From the NCBI GenBank assembly GCA_034509735.1, contig JACGWO010000001.1:36645966-36709965 (forward strand): a stretch of 64,000 nucleotides of DNA. Reading direction: 5' to 3'. The notes below the pieces were generated by a model that saw nothing but the letters and a program-made list of their open reading frames with translations, had not been told where the DNA came from and searched no databases. The DNA is from Sesamum alatum. Taxonomy: Eukaryota; Streptophyta; Magnoliopsida; Lamiales; Pedaliaceae. The stretch's first letter is position 1. Each line of letters starts with the position of its first letter. Made by a program: the position numbers and the translations under genes. Positions 34,731 through 46,492 of the stretch are shown piece after piece.

Positions 34731-36935
34731 TGAAAGAATCGGCTACGGCCCGGGAACGGAACGGAAGCGTAAAAACGTGAATTTAAAGGGATAATCTTAA
34801 ACGGGTTCAAAGGGGTGTTCCCTTTGAAGTTCCCGGGCGTTTCGTGTTTGTCAAGAGCATAACAACATAAAAAACATGCTGGACATGTGGCAAAAGGAAT
34901 GAAAACAAAAGGTACTAGAATATAAATGAGAACCTACCTTTTTGTTTCACAAACATAGCACCGGCTCTAGCTTTGTTCCCTTTACATTTCCTTTATTCCG
35001 TTCACTTGAGAATTCAACGTAGAATTCCTCTAAATTCTCCACACCACACTATGGAAGAGTGTATCCCCTAATTTATTGCTAGATAGAAGTAGAGAAAAGA
35101 AGAAGAAACACTTCCAAAACAACACTATTGTTCGGTGCCTTTTGGAATGTTTTTAAGTTCAACTTTCCAAAAGGTATGAACACAAAAAGGAGAGTTCTTC
35201 AGAGAATTTTGGAGAGTTTTTGAAGGGGAAAAATTTTTGGAAGACATAGGTATTCAAGTTATGTGAATGGTTTTGTGTATGTAGTGTTGTTGAATTCAAA
35301 ATTCAACTTCTATAGTTAACTTCCAAAGCAACCTACATACACTCACCACTCTCTACATAACCATGCATCATTATAGCAAATAAAATCACCCACCAAACCT
35401 ATAAAGGCTGGTCACATGTTCCTCACGTGTGGAGGATTTTAATTCCTCTTTCACTTGCTATAAATTAAATTTTTCCATGGACTAGGACTACTAGTTTTGG
35501 ACTTTTATTTAATCTAATTAAATTAAGTCCAAACAAAGTCCATTGGGCATTAATTAATCCAATTAATCTCAATCCAATTGAAGCCCATAAGTTTATTTAA
35601 TCCAATTAAATAAACATAAGTCCGAACTCTAATTAATTGATGTAATCAATTAATTAATCCAAACCCGATAAATTAATCCAATTAATTTAAAGGTTCTAAG
35701 TGCAAAAATTAACTAATCCAATTAATTAATTCTTGGACCATCCATCAAATGGATTTCCCAATAAATGATCCAATCATTTATTTTTCTCCTTGAATTAATT
35801 TAATCCAATTAAATTAATTCGCTTCTTCTAATTTAATTAATCCAATTTTTCTCCTTAAATTAATTTAAGCTAGACTTGGGCTTGTATCCAACACAATTGG
35901 TCAATTAAATCTAATTTAATTAACTGTTTTCCAATTAACTATTAATCGAAAAAAACGCCCGTCACCAATGGTGGCCGTCTAGCAACAGTCAATGGCACTA
36001 GAGACTAGGTGAATGTTGGCGTGAACGTTTTAGGCTCCCGAGTTCCATACGAGTACGGTCCTTCCATGATCCGTCTCCCGGTCTAAGTCTAGGGCATGGA
36101 ATTTAGCGTCGGTTCCTATCCTAGACTAGACAACTATGCTCAATAACTCGAGACGCGTTTGCTCTATTGATCGACGTAGGAAACAAGTCCCTACTCGACC
36201 ACTCACTGTGGCCACAGACTTAAAGAGCTTAAACAGTCTTAGAGTGCATATGAGACTTGACTGTCATATACCGACAGGTGACGGATTCTATCTTGGAATC
36301 CACCGTACTCGATACATATTCCGACTGAAATGGATAAGGCTTATGATGAATGTATCCCAGATATAAACATCTCTTGCCAGACCCTAGATATAACCTTCAT
36401 ATGCATGTGACTGCCATGATTCCTCAAGTTCGAGGACTTATCTCGTACTATCGGAGCCGGGATTCTAGTCATACCGACCAAGCCTCCAAAGCTTCCATAT
36501 GACGATTCCCGCGAGTCAGTTCAGTCAGCTAACACCCTTGTCAACCAACCTACTAATATTGCATAAACGTCCAACATCTGTCGTCGATGAAACACGACAC
36601 TCATCCAGTGAATGCAATCCTTAAGGAAAGTCTCTATACGACCCTCGATGCCCTGTCTCGAGGTCCTCGACTTAGAACGTTTCAGACCAACCCTCAAAAG
36701 TTGGTTTCATAGCTGCCATCCATTCGCAACCCAACTACATGGGTTATCCAATTGGTCTGTGGGCATTTGTTGTGACGTTAAAATGTCGTTTAACGTAATT
36801 AGTAAGCACAACAAACACTTACTGCCAAGGATGAATTCTTACTATATTCATCGAGTCAATATTATTTTAATAAAGATTGCTAAATAGAACCGAAAATCGC
36901 CAATCCAATTGTCTTTTTGGTCACCTATTCTAACA
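34731..36935 (-). repeat. 3' LTR of RLC-5 (C type)
   Basis: The plus strand reads TGAAAGAATCGG...CTATTCTAACA, 2,205 bp, and is homologous along its length to the RLC-4 LTR but clearly a separate copy. CTGTGGCCACAG is at 36206-36217. CCTCA (34726-34730) would be the left target duplication; the right one is lost. Confidence 0.9.
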
Positions 36936-37067
36936 ATCTCCCACTTGACTTAAAGCCAATCACCCATGTAGCTCAGACTTATCTGAGCATGAGTAATCTT
37001 CAATATCCGGCTCGGTCTCATGGGTCTACCTTATTTCTGCCAAGATGATGTAGTCCAACCGCACCTC
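36936..37067 (-). pseudogene. RLC-5 remnant: polypurine tract and end of RNase H
   Basis: The polypurine tract (36936-36950) and about 115 bp of the 3' end of pol remain, matching 28387-28505. The rest is cut off by a B-type LTR starting at 37068. It is too short for more than assignment by homology. Confidence 0.75.
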
Positions 37068-39163
37068 TGAAGGACAAGCGGATCCGCCCGGGAGCGCGAG
37101 CGGAAGCGAGAAAGCTCAAATCAATACGTAATTTAAAATTAAATCGCATATAAAGCGAAATCCTAAGGGGTGCACCCTTGGGTGATCAACCGGGCGTTCG
37201 ATGTAGGATGTGTTAATATCAAAAACATACATAAAACACATAGGGCATAGATGAATTGTAAAGATCTACTAAAGCGTAATAAACCGTTACCTTGTAGATT
37301 TTACATGTGCTCGGGTACTTGCGTTGTTCCTTCGCCGGAATTCTCACAAATCCAAACGTATGAATTCTTCAAAGGTAATCCACACCACACAAGAAGAAAC
37401 TCACGTTCTCCTTGCTAGAGAAAAATGGGTTTACGAAGGAATCGGTTTAAGAGAAGAACACTATGAATTAGTGTACTCTTAAACCTACTTTGTTCTTCCT
37501 CTTGATTAAAAACCAAGTGAAGAACACAAGTAGAAAGAGAGGGAAGTGGCCGAGAGTTAGAGAGAGAGGAGAGAGCCGAAAATGCTTCTTCTTTTTCCTA
37601 AAAAAAGATGAATTATGATTCACATATGCAAGGTATTGTATATACTCCTATATATACATAGTTAATGTGATTATTGGAATGTGTCTAAGTTCATCCAAGG
37701 ATGTCTAGATGCATTCCAATCAATCACCATTAATTCTTCAATCAAGCCTACCAAATTTTATGGAGTTGATTGGAGTTGATTTGTCTCTTTCCAAAAGAGA
37801 TAAGTCAACATACCACCTTGCATGAAACATGGCTAATTTTAGCTTCCTCCACGGGAGCATTTCGGCCATGATTAATTATGGGAAGAAGTCCAAGTTCTTC
37901 CTGTTCTAAAATAGGAATTATTTCTCCTCTCGGGTCAAATTTAACGGACCGGGTTTTATCGTAATCCAATTATGATGAACCCGACATTAAATCTAATTTA
38001 ATGTCCACTTAAATTATTCCCGTTGATCTTTCCATATTTAAATCGAAAATCCAATTTACCGATTAAACGATGGTCCGATACAATATCGGCCCGTCCATCC
38101 AATGGACTATCCCTTAAGTAATCCAATTACTTATTTATCCTTCGAGATTAAATCCAAGTCTATCTCTCAACCTCCTCGGTGATTTGTGTGTGACCCTTTA
38201 GGTTCACCCTCAACTAGACTTGGGCCCGTGTCCCACAAGGGCCCGTTACCATGGGTTGCCATCTAGCAATAGTCCATGGCACGAGAGACTAGGTATTGAT
38301 TCCGTACGGGTACGGTCCTTCCGTCTATCGTCTCCCGGCCTTAGTCTAGTGTATGGAATTGGGCGTCGGTTCCCATCCTTGACTAGGAATCTATGCGTAA
38401 TAGTCGAGACTACGTATGCTTCATTGCGTCGACACAGGAAAACCATTCCCTGTTCGATCAACCACTGTGGCCACAGCTTTAAATAGCATGAATGTGTCTC
38501 CGAGTGCATAGGAGATACCTCTGTCATATACTGACAGGGGACGGGTCCTCTTCTTGGAATCCACCATCCTCGCTACACATTCCGGCTGCACTGGACAAGG
38601 CTTATGATGATCATCTTATAGAATAATCACCTCTCGCCAGATCTAAGATACAACCGTCCTGTACACGCGACTGCCATGATCCCTCAAGTCTGACGACTAC
38701 TCCTGTACTATCAGAACCGGGGAAATCCAATCATACCGACCAAGCCTCCAAGGCTTCCATATGATGATCCCCGCGAGTCAGTCCAGTCAACTCGATCCCA
38801 GTCGACCAACCCATCAAGATCGTGTAGGTGTCCCACGCCTATCGCCGATGAAATACGGAATTCATCCAATGAACACGATCCTTGATGCAAGTCTCAATAG
38901 GACTCTCGATGCCCTGTTTCGAGGTCCTCGACTTGGAACGTTTCAGACCCAACTCTAAATCAGTTGGTTTCATGACCACCATCTAATGCGTGGCCCAACT
39001 GCATGAGTTGTTAAGCGTGGTATGTAGGCTTTGTTGCGATATAAGTACAACACCGTTTTAACAAATGTAAGATGAGCCCAACAAAAAAGGTACCATTGGT
39101 GACGAATACTAAACTTATTCATCACATAATAATATTACATTTACATCGAGTTGTATAATAAGT
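37068..39163 (-). repeat. B-type LTR, 5' end missing
   Basis: It starts TGAAGGACAAGCGG on the plus strand as the other B-type LTRs do, inserted in RLC-5 pol after ACCTC. It lacks the last 50 or so bases, including the CTATTCTAACA end: after ...ATAAGTTAC it passes into A-type LTR sequence. Whether it was a solo LTR or part of an element cannot be told because the right side is deleted. Confidence 0.88.
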
Positions 39164-40325
39164 TACATTAAATTAATTTCCAATAAATCCAATTTATTAG
39201 ATAACTTCCTTTCATTTAATAAAAGGAATTAATTTCTTACCAAGAAAGAAGGATCCGATTAAATCCAAATTAATCGTTCCATTTCTCCAAATATTTAATT
39301 CCAAATTAAATACGTCATGTGTGCAGATTGTGTGTGACTCTTTAGGTTCACCTTCACCTAGACTTGGTTGGAATCCTAGAATCCACCCGTTACCATGGGT
39401 GGCCGTCTAGCAACGGTCCATGACATTAGAGACTAGGTGAATATGCGTGGGGATAAACATTTAGGCTCTACAGTACATTTATCTTTCCGTCTACGGTCTC
39501 ACCACTTAGTATCTAGGGCACGGATTATGTAGGTACCCATTTTGGACCTAAGTGTTGGCCTGTCCTTTACCAAATGCCGCAGGGAATCCTTCCCTTTTGT
39601 TCAGTTACTGTGGCCACAGATTTGAGGGACAAGACACAGAGTATTGTGAGACACAACTGTTAACACCTTTTGACAGGAGACAGATCCTTTCTTGGAAACT
39701 ACTGTCACATTGTACACCGTGGCTGCACTAGATGTGGCTTATGACTACTCAAGTGCATCTTGGCAATCTCTCACCATACCTAAGATACAGTCTCGATGTA
39801 CTGGTAAACTCAGCAATTCCTCAAGTCAAAGGATTTGACCTGTACCGTTGGAACCAGGGACTCACGTCATACCTAGCCGACCCTACTCAAGGTCCTCCGT
39901 AAGACGGTTCCCGCGAGTCACCTCAGTCAGCCGCTCCCGGCAGGCCGACCCACTAACACTGCTTAGACGACCCTCGTCACCCGTCGATGAAACACGACAG
40001 CAGATGCTTAGTGCAAGTCTCAAGTGGAATCTTAGTACCCATTTTCGAGATTCCTTGACTTGGAGATTTCCAGACTGATTCGGCGGAATTGATTTCATGG
40101 ACCTACCTCCAAGCGTAGTCCCAGTCCCTGAAATGTGATTTCAGTCTGTGGGCTTTATTTGTGTAGCGAACAATTATAAAGCAGATAAAATGAATACAGA
40201 CAACGTATGCGCCAAATGAATTTCACTTTCTTATTCATCAAGGTTTTATCAAAAACTTCGAAATTGTTCGGACATAGGTTATAATTCGCCTACCAAGATT
40301 GGCTACATGGTCACCTATTCTAATA
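39164..40325 (-). repeat. 3' LTR of RLC-6 (A type), truncated
   Basis: This is the U3 side of an A-type LTR, from the AT-rich block to the terminus, here CTATTCTAATA with one change. U5, R and the LTR promoter are missing because of the junction at 39163/39164. CTGTGGCCACAG is at 39608-39619. Confidence 0.88.
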
Positions 40326-41087
40326 ATCTCCCACTTGACCTTTTAAGCCAATCGCCCATATGCCTAATCCCCATCTTCTCAAGATGTTGCGTATGAGCGC
40401 TCTACGACATAGGCTTTGTCAGCGGATTGCTGTGTTGTCTACTGAGTTGACTCGGTCCATCCGAACGTCACCTCTTCTTACCGCTTCTCTTAGAAGGTGG
40501 TAGCGTCTAAGAATGTGTTTGGATTGGTGATGAGATCTCAGTTCCTTTGCTTGCGCTGTGGCTCCGTTGTCATCACAAAAGATGACTACGGGCTCGACGA
40601 TGCTAGGCACCACACCCAACTCTTGGATGTAGTTTCTCATCCAAATCGCTTCTTTGGCAGCTTCTGAAGCTGTTATGTATTCGGCATCAATGGTGGAATC
40701 AGCAGTGGTTGCTTGCTTGGAACTTTTCCATTCTACCACTCCTCCATTGAGCCTGAATACATAACTTGATTGAGACTTGGCATCATCGTCATCTGCCTGG
40801 AAGCTAGGATCGCTAAAGCCTTCCAGGATCAGTTCTCCATTGCCATAAACTAGGAACATTTCCTTAGTCCTGCTTAGGTACTTACGGATGCCCTTGACCG
40901 CATTCCAATGTGCCTCTCCTGCACAGGATTGATATCTGCTCGTTACATTCAAGGCATAAGCGATTTCAGGTCTAGTGCAATGGACCGCATATTGGATGCT
41001 TCCTACGGCAGAAGCATAGGGAACAATTTTCATCTTTTCAAGTTCCTCATCAGTCTGCGGAGACTGTTTCTTGGACAACTTGTACAG
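40326..41087 (-). pseudogene. RNase H and end of RT of RLC-6
   Basis: The polypurine tract occupies 40326-40340. The open frame to 41078 carries the RT tail (LSKKQSPQTDEELEKM), the RNase H blocks GFSDPSF, DSTIDAEYITASEAAKEA and IFCDDNGATAQAKE, and ends with a changed C-terminus at 40419. At about 41083 it joins gag sequence through a shared CTTG. No RT catalytic YVDD is present. The copy could only be moved by proteins from another element. Confidence 0.9.
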
Positions 41088-41469
41088 AGGATCCTTTTGT
41101 CATTTTAGTTCCAAAGAACGCCTTGGTCGCGACATACCTAGTATGCCGGTCCGGGACTGCATAGCAATCCTTAAGGCGAGCCATAATGGAAGGGACATCG
41201 TCTAGCCTTTCATATTGCTTCTGAATCTCATTGGTCATCGAAGCAAGTATGACGCTACGGACCTTCCGGTTATCCTTATGCCAAGTCTCGAACGTCTCAC
41301 GTTCTTCTGGCGTGGATCCTTCCGGTAAGGTCCTAGGGAGAGGCTCGTCCATGACGTAGCCTTGGTTCTCGTAATCTAGGATTATCCTGAGATTGCGCAA
41401 CCAGTCGTTGTAGTTGGTTCCATTAAATTTGTTTGTCTCAAGAATGGTTGATAGTGGGTTCTTAGACAT
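41084..41469 (-). pseudogene. gag N-terminal fragment of RLC-6
   Basis: ATG at 41469-41467 starts MSKNPLST...; the Gag domain reads without a stop through KQYERLDDVPSIM to ...FFGTKMTKGSSVQ, then crosses the deletion junction and stops a few residues later. The zinc knuckle and protease are absent. The base changes are few compared with RLC-8 gag, so the copy is fairly young. Confidence 0.9.
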
Positions 41470-43773
41470 TTTAAATCTACATTTAGAAAACAACGCGCGA
41501 TCAGCAGAAAATAAAGACGATGGTTTGATGAAATAATTAAATGATTGGTCTTTAGTCATTTAACCCTCCCACTATTTATACGAAAATACGGTACTCTCAA
41601 ACGTGATTTTCGGGAAATCCTTTCCTAGTGGGCTTGGGATCCACAGCGATTTTTCCCATACCGCGCTTTTACGATTCGCATGGAAAAGATCCTGTGGGAG
41701 GTATTCCATACCATTCTCGTTCCACGAGATTCCCAAGATTATTGCCTCACCCTTTCGCATGATCCCGAGGACTCCAAGCGAATCATGCTAATTGGGCGTT
41801 AGACCCGACCAATCGACCGAGCCACAGACCCACTGGTACCCCACGACTCGTGAGACAGGTAACAGCAGCCCATTTTTCGTTCATGACATAGTGCAGCTTC
41901 TTTTAAGTACAATAACGTGCCACGACTCGTGAGACCACGCTATTGACCTAAAACAGCTTCCTCACTGTGCCATGGATTGGAAGGCATGGACAAACTCCTA
42001 GAGTTCATGTCCATTTTATTTAGGGTCTAATATTTCAACATTGGTCCAACCAATGTGAGAGTAGTGAATGACCGAGATCTCATAATATATCCATACATTC
42101 ATCCATAATGCATAAATAAAATCCATCCATAGCAGTTATATGATAAATAAAAGCCATTCATCCATCATAATAACCACATGCAAAATTAAAGCCTAGCACG
42201 CCCCTGTTGGATGATCACGAGCCCAAATCCTATGCGACCACTGAGCCCGCAGTGGATCTATGGTCAATCTAGGGTTGGTCCTATACTATTACAATAACCA
42301 CATGCAAAATTAAAGCCTTGGTCTCTTTTCCTCTTTCTTCACTTCATGGAAAACGCCAAGGGACCTTTGGTCTGGGCTCTCCATGTGGTCCTTCCTTCTA
42401 CTCCACCAATTACAAAAATGGAAACCTCACTCCTAGTCTACTCTCATTACATTATAAAAAATAGAAACCCCAGCGAAAACCCGGGGGGAGTACATAAGGA
42501 GGGAGGTAGAATGCCTTATTATTCCAAGGCAACTAGAAAGAGAGAAGGAGAAAGCAATTAAAGAGGCACACAGGCCCAACAGAAAATTAAACCATACATC
42601 CGGTCTAGGGCTCGTGATCATCCATTTCCATCCAACACACATAATCACATGATCCAATCACATAATTACAATATACCAATAATTCATGATTTCCAATCAT
42701 AATAATCCAAAACAGAAATAAATGATCATGTGCGCAACGTGTGAAAAATAAAACACAAATATTGGTAATAATATTTTTTCTCGTTTTAGGAAAACCTTTC
42801 CTCATTATTTTAAGTAAAATAACCCCGGGATTCCAAATCCAATTTATTTTACTCCTAAAATATGTCTTTAGGAATTTAGGCAAAATTGAACCCAAAAACG
42901 AATTTTCAGAATTAATTCAAAATTAAAACTGAAAAGTAAATAAAAAAAAATGAAAATAATACTAGGGTTTCAAAAAACCCTAGCTGCAGCAGCCGCCGGC
43001 CGCCGCCACCGGCAGCAGCCGGCCGGCCGCGCGCGCAGGGCAGCAGGCCCAGCCTGCCGCCCCTGCGCGCGCACAGGCACTGCCTGGCCGGGCGCGCGCG
43101 CGCAGGCCCCTTGCCTGCGTGCGCGCGCGCGCCTGGCCGGCAGCGCGCTGCGTGGCCTGGTGTTCCGGCAGGCCATCGCGCGCGCAGGCTCCTCTGCCTC
43201 GCGCGCGCCGGCCTGCTGGTCGCCAGCCGCGCACTGGGCACGCCCGCCGGGCGCGCGCGCGCAGACGCCTCCGTCTGCGGGCGCGCACGCCTGGCAGCGC
43301 GCCTGGTGCCGTCCGCGCGCGGGCTCTCCGCCCGACAGCCTTGCGCGCGCATGAGCCCGCCTACCGGCCGCGCGCGCGCAGACACCCTCGTCTGCCCGCG
43401 CGTGCGGCTGGAGGCGCCCCCTTGCGCGCGCGCCCACGCGCAGCCATCCTGGCTGCGCGCTGCCCCTGCGCGACCGGCTGGGCGGGCGCGCGCAGGCTAC
43501 CCTTGCCTGCGCGCGTCTGCCCTGCCGGCAGCGCTCGGCTACGGCTGGCCGGCTGTGGCGTTTCTCGTTTTCAGTTCAATTTTCCCCCCGTTTCCCAAGA
43601 AAAACCAGAAAAATACCAACATTCAGAATTTCACACGAATTAAAAGCAATAAAACAACATGCTTTAATAATCAAGAAAATCAAGATTCAATTAAAACATG
43701 CTCAAAACATGTTTCATGCTTAAAACGCACATAAACCCCTAGGCCTATACACCGAACCGGGCTCTGATACCAC
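41470..43773 (-). other. RLC-6 leader and primer site
   Basis: This holds, in reverse order, the TATA box (41573-41580), paired CACGACTCGTG motifs (41842-41852, 41921-41931), the 16-bp inverted repeat (42209-42224 and 42608-42623), the telo-box inverted repeat (42962-42983), the GC-rich hairpin array (about 42984-43575) and the primer site at 43761-43772. The phrase CCACATGCAAAATTAAAGCC occurs twice (near 42175 and 42298), a local duplication replacing part of the leader. Long frames in the GC-rich part, on both strands, are not genes. Confidence 0.85.
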
Positions 43774-45755
43774 TGAAAGGAATTGTGGATCGTCCCAGGA
43801 AAAGCGCGAATGCGGAAGCGCGGTATAATTAAAAAATAAATGCGGAATTTAAACATGCTTTAAATTAAAGAACACGTTTCAAAGGGTGTGCCTTTGAAAT
43901 TCCCGGGTGTTTGGTGTATCTCATGAATAATAAAACATAAAAGAATCATGGAGGCCATAGGGTAGAAAATTAAAAGGGACGAAAATCTAAACGAGACCTA
44001 CCGTTGTCGTTTTCGTCTTCAACGGCTACACGCGTTGTTCCCGTTTTGCACCAAGATCTCGTTCTTGAGACCCTCCAAATCGTGACACACGATCCACCCA
44101 CGTATCTTGCACGTCGTGCTAGCAACGAACAAGTTTATGTTTGGAGTGGATGAATCAACAACACGTTATGAATTAACGGTATTGATTCATCAAGTTCTAA
44201 TGTTCCAAGAACAAGAGAACAAAGAAAAATAATTTTCTTGGAGTGTGTGAGAGAGAGAGGGCGGACGAGATAGAGGGAGAGAGAGCCGAGTTGTGTGTGT
44301 GTGTTGTGTGTGTTGGAAATTCATCATCATGCAACTTGTAGGATGCTAGGGGTTTATATAGAAGAGGAGTTTAATCCTCTTTAAACTCCTCTTTCAAAAA
44401 CTCTAATTTGACTAGGATTTTGACCTAGTCAAAGTCCTAGTCAAAGTAGTGTTTTGACCTAGTCAAAACAATCCTAGCCATCCATCTCTCCCATTGATCT
44501 CAACCGTTGATTTAATTTAATTTAATGGAATATTTAAAACCTATTTAAATATTTCCAAGAGGCTAAAATAAATATAAATATTATTTAAGCCCATTAAATA
44601 AATCCCTTTGATAAATCTAATTTATCAATTTAATTCCTTATATCTAATAGAAGGAATTATTTCTCCAAGAAAAATAAAGGACCCGATTAAATCCAATTTA
44701 ATCATTCCTTCACTCCAATATTTAATTCCTAATTAAATATCTAAATGTGTGTGGATAGTGTGTGACTCTTTAGGTTCACCTTTCAGCTAGACTTGGTCGG
44801 ATTCCTAGAATCCTTCCGTTACCATGGGTGGCCATCTAGCAACGGTCCATGGCACTAGAGACTAGGTGAAATATTCAGGGATGAACATTTAGGCTCTAAC
44901 AGTACACTTGTCCTTCTGTCTTCGGTCTCATCACTTAGAGTCTAGGGCACGGAAAATGCAGGTACCCATTTTGGACCTAAGTGTCGGTCTGTCCTCACTA
45001 AACGCCGCAAGGGAATCATTCCCTTCTGTTCAGTCACTGTGGCCACAGTTTTAGGGACAAGACCTAGAGTATACATGAGACTCAACTGCCAAAACCTATT
45101 GACAGGAGACAGATCCTTTCTTGGAAACTACTGTCACTTTGCACACAGAACTGCACTAGACATGGCTTATGACTACCAAAGAGAATTCTGGCAATCTCTC
45201 ACCATACCTAAGATACAGCCCTGATGTACAGGTAAACTCAGCAATTCCTCAAGTCAAAGGACTTGACTTGTACCGTTGGAACCGGGAATACACGTCATAC
45301 CTTGCTGACCATACTCAAGGTCCTCCGTAAGACGGTTCCCGCGAGTCACCTCAGTCAGCTGCGTCCTAGCATGCTAACCCACTAACACTGCTTAGACGAC
45401 CCTCGTCACCCGTCGATGAAACACGACAGCAGGTGCTTAGTGCAAGTCTCAAATGGAATCCCGGTACCCATTTTCGGGATTCCTTGACTTGGAGATTTCC
45501 GGACTGATTCGGGAAGACTGATTCCATGGACCTACCTCCAAGCGTAGTCCCAGTCCCCGAAATTGATTCTCAGTCCGTGGGCTTTGTTTGCGTAGTGAAC
45601 AAATATGGAAAACAAATATAAGTGAACACAAACAAAGTGATGCCAAATGAAATTCACTTCTTTATTCATTAATGATTTATCAAACACCTGAAATTGTCTA
45701 GACATAGGTTACATATTCCTGCCAAAATTGGCTTACATGGTCACCTATTCTAACA
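43774..45755 (-). repeat. 5' LTR of RLC-6 (A type), complete
   Basis: The plus strand reads TGAAAGGAATTGTGG...CTATTCTAACA, 1,982 bp. The stem-loop is TTTCAAAGG (43877-43885) with CCTTTGAAA (43891-43899). CTGTGGCCACAG is at 45037-45048. The U5 end differs from RLC-2 (GGAATTGTGG in place of GAAATCGGTGG) and matches RLC-8. Confidence 0.95.
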
Positions 45756-46492
45756 GTTATTACTTTTATGACCCCTTGGAACAAAAGGTCTTTGTTTCAA
45801 GAAATGTAGTATTCTTGGAGCAAGGCTTCCCGGAGGATATCCAACCTGATGAGCTGATCCTTGAGGAATCAAGTGATGGAATCCAGCCATCAGAGGTAGC
45901 CACGGAACCCTCACTTAGAGGATTCAGGATAGACAACCGAAGGGCTGACCAACCTCGAGAGGTCCAACATGCTAGGCATGAAGGACAGCCTCAGGAACAG
46001 CCAGCCCCGGTTCCTGAACCACCAGCTCCGATACAGTCAGCGCCCACAGTCACCACTGACGTTCCCGTTCTCCGTAGGTCCACTAGAGAGTCCAGACCTC
46101 CAGTGAGATATGGCTTTCTAGCTACGACCGATCTTTTGGATAACGATCCTAAGACTTATGGTGAAGCGATGTCAGACATCGACTCCGGGAAATGGCTTGA
46201 GGCCATGAAAGTCGAAATGGACTCCATGAGCGAGAACCAAGTGTGGAGTCTTGTAGATCCACCAAAAGGTGTTAAGCCAGTGGGCTGTAAGTGGGTCTAC
46301 AAGCGCAAACTTGGCGTTGATGGAGAAGTCACAACTTTTTAGGCTAGGCTTGTAGCTAAGGGATACACTCAACAACCCGGGGTCGATTTTTGAGGATACC
46401 TACTCGCCAGTAGCCATGGCTAAGTCCATTCGGATCGTGCTCGCCAAAGCAGCATGGTATGACTATGAGATATGGCAGATGGACGTGAAAAC
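45756..46492 (+). pseudogene. pol fragment of RLC-7: integrase end and start of RT
   Basis: It begins in the integrase C-terminal part (YYFYDPLEQKVFVSRNVVF) and runs through the Pro-rich linker into RT (EAMKVEMDSMSENQVWSLVDPPKG, then CKWVYKRKLGVDG). Frame is lost near 46337 (extra T) and 46389 (extra T). It ends at GACGTGAAAAC, where a solo LTR is inserted, and resumes at 48716. The upstream part of RLC-7 was removed together with the left end of RLC-6. Confidence 0.93.
46488..46492 (+). repeat. Target site duplication AAAAC, left copy
   Basis: AAAAC precedes the solo LTR and recurs at 48716-48720. Removing the LTR and one AAAAC restores the known pol reading across the site. Confidence 0.92.

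Larger units (their letters stand above)
39164..45755 (-). mobile_element. RLC-6: deletion derivative copia element
   Basis: This minus-strand element has a truncated 3' LTR, a polypurine tract, a fused RNase H/RT to gag remnant, a long leader, primer site and a full 5' LTR. It lacks protease, integrase and most of RT (about 2.9 kb compared with RLC-2). Its 5' LTR ends directly before GTTATTACTTTTATG, a point inside pol of RLC-7, so RLC-6 inserted there. The left end of RLC-6 and the left half of RLC-7 have been lost. Confidence 0.9.
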
